This document shows, in pieces, positions 60,080 to 64,000 of a stretch of 64,000 nt of DNA. Location: assembly GCA_036346275.1 (NCBI GenBank), contig CM070725.1:36022104-36086103 (forward strand), given 5' to 3'. The translations under genes and the position numbers were made by a program. Source of the stretch: Otatea glauca. Lineage: Eukaryota > Streptophyta > Magnoliopsida > Poales > Poaceae. The notes beneath the pieces were generated by a model that saw only the letters and a list, made by a program, of their open reading frames with translations, was not told the origin of the DNA and searched no databases. How positions within the stretch are numbered: position 1 is the first letter of the stretch; each line of letters begins with the position of its first letter.

Positions 60080-61824
60080 CTCATGTTTTCAGTCATGAGT
60101 TCTTCAGCATACATAGCATTTTTGCAATTTTTACTACATATGCTAGGTGAGCTGGGAATAATCATTTCATCAGATAGCAAATCACAGTTAACTGAAATAT
60201 TGCAAGATGAAACAATTTTTGATTTGCTAGTTTGCATTTCATTGTCAATTTCTAGCTCATAGTATTTATCAAGCAATTCATCATGATCTTTAACTAGTTG
60301 TATATGAGTATTTTTCAAGGAATCATGAGAATTAATAAGAAGAATATGATCGGAATTTAGTACAGAATGAGCATGTGAAAGTTTTTCATGTTTGTCTATA
60401 AGCTCATTTTGACTAATTTGTAGCACATCATATTTTTCATGCATGATTTTGATGTCAGATTCAAGAGTATCAACTTTATTTATCAAGTTAATATTATTTT
60501 TCTTAAGAGCTTTGTCTTTAGCAGATTTAACATATAAAGCATTATTAAGTTCTTTAATAATCTCTACAAGCTCTTCATACGAAGGTGAATCATTTACCTT
60601 ATCTTCATCATTTTGGGCCATTAGGCACAGAGGTAAGGAAGTTGAAGGTGAAGGTGGTGTAGATTCATCCAGAGCAAGCCCTGCTAGTCCCTTGGGCCTT
60701 GGCTCTTCTTCATCTGAGGAGGAGGAGGATTCTTCACTTGAATTTTCTTCATCAGTGATCCATTCACCAATGTGTGCCTCCTTCTTCCCTTTCCTCCGAT
60801 GTTTCTTGGAGTAGCTCTTCTTGTGATAACTTCTCTTATAGCTTCTCTGAGCTTTTTCTTCATCATTGTCATCTTTGTTTTTGTTCTTGCCCTTTTTGTT
60901 GCTTTTGTTAGGGCAGCGGGCAGCTATGTGTCCTTTCTCATTGCACTCAAAGCAGACAATGTTAGAGAAAGGGTTTCTTTTTGAGAAGTGGTTAGAGGAT
61001 TTACCTTTGGCATTTACCCTTCTCATGATTTTGTTTGCTGATCTCATGAGTAATGCCAATTTTCTTACATCTTCATCCTCTTCATAGCATGTATCTTCTT
61101 CTTCTTCATCATCATCAAAAGAGTCTTGAACCTTTTCTTTGGCCTTGAGAGCAATAGATTTCTTCTTGATTTCAACTTCATCACCCAAGGTAAGCTCATT
61201 AGCTGATATCTTGCCCAATAGTTCAGTGGGTGTGAGCTTCTTCAGATCACCACTATTGGATAGATAAGTGATTAGGCTGTGATAGGCTCTAGGTAGAACC
61301 CTGATCATTTTCCTGCATACTTCAACATCATCAATTTTAGTTCCTAGACCTTTAAGCTCATTTATAATGGGGTTTAATCTAGAGAACATATCATTAGCAT
61401 TTTCATGAGGTAGCATTTTGAATTGATCAATTTTTTCTCTGACAACAAAATATCTTTCCTCTTTTACATCATAGGTACCCTCATGAATTTCTTGAAGAGT
61501 AGTCCATATATCATAGGCAGTTGACAAATTACTAACTCTATCAAACACTTCAACGCTAAGACAGGAAAAGATAGCATTTCTAGCCTGAGCATCATATTGC
61601 AAATTTCTTATTTCTCCAGGTGTAGGTTCTGAGGATGAGGATTGCCCTTCAGGTATGACCCGTGAAGGCAAAGGTCTTTCTGTAACCCTCCACACATCAT
61701 AACTTACGGCCACAAGATAACACCTCATTCTAATTTTCCAATAAGTATAATTTGTGCCATCAAAAACAGGAACCCTTCCTACATTTACTGTAGTTGATCC
61801 TATTCCCTCGGCCATTTTACCCAA
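60076..61824 (-). CDS. gag: SIRE gag polyprotein, 582 codons, intact
   Basis: Capsid/nucleocapsid protein of the Copia element, assembling the cytoplasmic particle. The frame is uninterrupted from ATG 61824 (an alternative ATG, MAEGIGS, at 61815 is the more usual type of start) to TGA 60076-60078. UBN2-type gag domain about residues 25-220 (FDGTNYTYWK; a conserved AYDIW). Then an acidic stretch (238-252), the zinc knuckle CFECNEKGHIAARC at 291-304 (CX2CX4HX4C), a Lys/Arg/Ser/Asp-rich region (305-400) and a long C-terminal coiled-coil-like part rich in Leu, Lys, Asp and His. It lies 27 bp after the primer site. It is the longest intact coding region in the window, and stands out because pol and the third ORF are broken. 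Confidence 0.92.
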   Translation of the reverse strand: MGKMAEGIGSTTVNVGRVPVFDGTNYTYWKIRMRCYLVAVSYDVWRVTERPLPSRVIPEGQSSSSEPTPGEIRNLQYDAQARNAIFSCLSVEVFDRVSNLSTAYDIWTTLQEIHEGTYDVKEERYFVVREKIDQFKMLPHENANDMFSRLNPIINELKGLGTKIDDVEVCRKMIRVLPRAYHSLITYLSNSGDLKKLTPTELLGKISANELTLGDEVEIKKKSIALKAKEKVQDSFDDDEEEEDTCYEEDEDVRKLALLMRSANKIMRRVNAKGKSSNHFSKRNPFSNIVCFECNEKGHIAARCPNKSNKKGKNKNKDDNDEEKAQRSYKRSYHKKSYSKKHRRKGKKEAHIGEWITDEENSSEESSSSSDEEEPRPKGLAGLALDESTPPSPSTSLPLCLMAQNDEDKVNDSPSYEELVEIIKELNNALYVKSAKDKALKKNNINLINKVDTLESDIKIMHEKYDVLQISQNELIDKHEKLSHAHSVLNSDHILLINSHDSLKNTHIQLVKDHDELLDKYYELEIDNEMQTSKSKIVSSCNISVNCDLLSDEMIIPSSPSICSKNCKNAMYAEELMTENMR

Positions 61825-61850
61825 GCTGTTAAGCTTTAAAGGGGTATCCT

Positions 61851-61863
61851 TGCTCTGATACCA
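61851..61863 (-). other. Primer-binding site of the SIRE-type Copia
   Basis: The minus strand reads TGGTATCAGAGCA, two bases inside the 5' LTR, complementary to the 3' end of initiator tRNA-Met as in most plant Copia elements. Confidence 0.92.
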
Positions 61864-61865
61864 CT

Positions 61866-63751
61866 TGTAAGGACCAAGTTGGCCTAGAGGGGGGGGTGAA
61901 TAGGCAACTTTAAAATTTTTAATTATTATTATGAAAAACTTTTCTCAATAAAAAGCAGAAACGGAAGCAATTAGTATAAAAGTCCATCACAACACTTGTT
62001 CAAGAAAAACTTTGTAAGGAAGGGAATTTCGAATGAGAAATTAAAAGAGAATAATGAGCGATAAAAACAAACACAGGAGAACCCAAAGATTTTCCACCGA
62101 GGTTCAAAGATCACTCCTACATCCCCGTTAGAGCACTTTCTCAGAAGTATTGCTCCACCAAACAGCCAATCTCAATAGCTTTTGGTTTTCCACTATCTTG
62201 ACTCTTTTACTACTCCAGTGAGGTGAGTCTCAACCTTTCACAGCAATGCTGGACTTCCACAATCACTGTTGGATAGGTCGCACCAGTAACTTCTCCAACC
62301 GTCTAGGAACAGCTAGTTCCAAGAGTAATAGACTATCTACATGCCCTGTCTCTTGGTTCAGTAGCTAAATGCAAACTAAACTTAGCTTGGAGCAAGCACT
62401 CTAAATATTCACAATGAGTGTTTGTGATTTCTGAATTGAAGCTCAAACTCTTGATGAAAATGAAGCTCAGGAATTCTGATGATCAAGAATTGTATAGGAT
62501 TTGAATGATGTCAAAGATGTTCAGGATATCAAAGATGTGAATGTGTAGAGCTCTCACTTATTTTTGTGAACCCAGGCATTCTATATATAGATCCTATACA
62601 GAAATAACCGTTACACCTGCCATTTGCCCATTGGGGGTTGGTAGGGTAGATGGGGTAGGTCAACTGTTACCCTTTTGCAAGAATTTTATGGTGTATGAAC
62701 CATAAGTCAAACTACACACACGCTGGACCGGAAATTTTAGTCCGGGGTACATAGTATTGAGAAGCATTGTTGAACTCAGAGAGACCCATTTACGTCGGAC
62801 CGAAAATATCAGTCCGTAGTACATATGCATTGCTTAATTTTGATATCAGCAAGAGAATGCTTGCGCCGGACCGAAAAAGTTGGTCCGGCGTACACATGTT
62901 TCTGTTTCTTTTGAGTACCAGCAAATAACGTTTGCGCCAGACCGAAAAAGTTGGTCTGGCGTACATGTGAAAATGGCTAGTTTAAACAGAGAGAAACAAT
63001 TTTGCGTCGGACTGAAAAAGGTGGTCCGGCATACATAAGGAATTATGGTTTGCATGAGACTTTATATTTCTGGTTAAAATAAATGTTAACACAGACTAGA
63101 ATTTTATTTAGAGTGAAAATATAACTTATGCCGGACTAATTTGAAGAAAGGATTTAGATTGGTCCGACGAACATAGTTATACTTGGTTGAAAAAGAATCA
63201 AAGGAGAATTTATAACGCCGGACCATCAAAAATCGGTCCGACGTACATGAAGTACGCTCGGTGAAGGAAGTTCTCAGCGCCGACCGAAAATATCAGTCCG
63301 GCGTACATGGTGTACGCTCGGTGAAGGAAGTTCTCAGCGCCGGACTGAAAATATCAGTCCGGCGTACATGGTGTACACTCGGTTAGAATTAGAACTTAGG
63401 ATCTTTGAGCACCTGAATAAAATGAAGTTTGGTCGAGAGAGAATTGTTTTGACTAACAAGATAAAGCTCTAGATTTTTGAGAGAGAAACATGAAAAGTAC
63501 TATGCTCCAAGTAATCTTAGTGATTTTGCATATGAACCAAGATCATTTCTTATGTATAATCCCTCTTAATAGTACGGTGATTTTAACTATATAGGTTGAA
63601 TCAACTCCCAAGCCGAAACTAGAAAAACACCTTAGCTTTGATCATCAAAACTGACTATTTTCAGTTTACATTGAGTATCGTTTTTAGTCATCAACAACAA
63701 AACCTATATGATAAGCATAATTTATAAAAATAGGGAGCCTGGATGCTCTCA
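61866..63751 (-). repeat. 5' LTR of the SIRE-type Copia (1886 bp)
   Basis: The partner of 47502-49176. Palindromic units of the type CGCCGGACCGAAAA...TTGGTCCGGCG occur at 62715-63380. Several of them, at about 62779-62996, are missing from the other LTR. Confidence 0.95.
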
Positions 63752-63756
63752 CAATA

Positions 63757-63902
63757 GAGGTTTGTACTATTGAACCCACAATAGTACCGACCTGGTACAC
63801 CAGTTTTGTTGGTAAGGAGAAAAATACCGAAAAGACATTGCTTTGGAAAAAGCTACCGTCCTAAAGGGCTAGTACTACCAGACCTACAGTAGTACCGCTG
63901 TA
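63757..63902 (-). mobile_element. SIRE-like LTR, right fragment of the split LTR
   Basis: Continues the LTR that starts at 46537, after the second CAATA target copy. It has the same motif type (AGTACCGACC, CTACCAGACC, AGTAGTACCG). Confidence 0.6.
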
Positions 63903-64000
63903 GGGTTAGAGGGGGTGAATAGAAGGCTTTTAAAATTCTTTGGCTCTAATTGTAATGAATGATCAAGTAATACTAGAATTGAGAATTTTAACAATTAAAA
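63903..64000 (-). mobile_element. Start of another SIRE-like LTR, cut by the window end
   Basis: TGTAGGGTTAGAGGGGGTGAATAG, then TTTTAAAATTCTTTGGCTC, aligns with the start of the LTR at 46537 (TTTTAAAATTCTTTAACTC). Its extent is unknown. Confidence 0.65.

Larger units (their letters stand above)
47502..63751 (-). mobile_element. Ty1/Copia retrotransposon, SIRE/Maximus lineage, 16.25 kb
   Basis: Long LTRs (1675 and 1886 bp), TG...CA ends and an exact 5-bp duplication CAATA (47497-47501 and 63752-63756). On the minus strand the order is primer site, gag, protease, integrase, RT, RNase H, envelope-like ORF, polypurine tract. The third ORF and the very long gag with a Glu/Lys-rich tail fit the SIRE/Maximus lineage. 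A 3.26 kb solo LTR sits in the integrase region; without it the element is about 13 kb. Confidence 0.95.

Noticed and set aside
61851..61863. tRNA gene
   Set aside because: The tRNA-like sequence is only the primer-binding complement of initiator tRNA-Met. I found no full tRNA cloverleaf in the window.

Overview
This window looks like intergenic DNA of a grass (Poaceae) nuclear genome. It is built almost entirely from nested transposable elements. The grass call rests on a Tat-lineage Ty3/Gypsy element with the antisense 'putative gypsy type transposon' gene, SIRE/Maximus-type Ty1/Copia elements with very long LTRs, CACTA elements carrying TNP2 and Transposase_24/Ulp1 genes, a MuDR-type MULE, and a Stowaway MITE with CTCCCTCCGT ends. 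I could not identify any ordinary host gene.

Layout. 1-3290: unclassified, mostly AT-rich flank. 3291-8566: a MULE with long terminal inverted repeats, a broken mudrA-like transposase (plus strand) and a fragment of a second gene with a plant mobile domain. 8567-9525: unclassified. 9568-23709: a Gypsy (Tat lineage) element on the minus strand with 0.5 kb LTRs and TSD TTTAT, apparently inserted in a small MITE. Its pol contains a 2.6 kb solo Copia LTR (17926-20540, TSD CCTAT). Between pol and the 3' LTR it carries two plus-strand (antisense) coding units. 24714-24996: Stowaway MITE. 25116-35254: a complete-ended CACTA element (TSD ATA) with a TNP2 transposase pseudogene and a Transposase_24 plus Ulp1-protease pseudogene. 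35407-37170 and 41527-43312: a long direct repeat of unknown type on either side of a second, minus-strand CACTA (37174-41455) with a truncated transposase. About 43395-46536: a heavily decayed plus-strand Copia. 46537-47501 and 63757-63902: one older SIRE-like LTR split by the 16.25 kb minus-strand SIRE/Maximus Copia at 47502-63751 (TSD CAATA). That element has an intact gag, a broken pol, an envelope-like third ORF, and a 3.26 kb solo LTR inserted in its integrase region (55877-59137, TSD CATAC). 63903-64000: the start of another LTR.

How the parts work together. The retroelements encode gag, protease, integrase, reverse transcriptase and RNase H, and their target-site duplications show the nesting order. 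Almost all coding parts are disabled. The Gypsy PR-RT-RH-INT frame is the clearest case: it is free of frameshifts once the solo LTR is removed, but holds eight premature stops, seven of which read as single G:C to A:T transitions. The most intact coding sequences are the SIRE gag (582 codons) and a 77-codon antisense ORF with its own TATA box inside the Gypsy element. The Copia LTRs share an architecture in which arrays of short CCGG-type inverted repeats differ in sequence from family to family.
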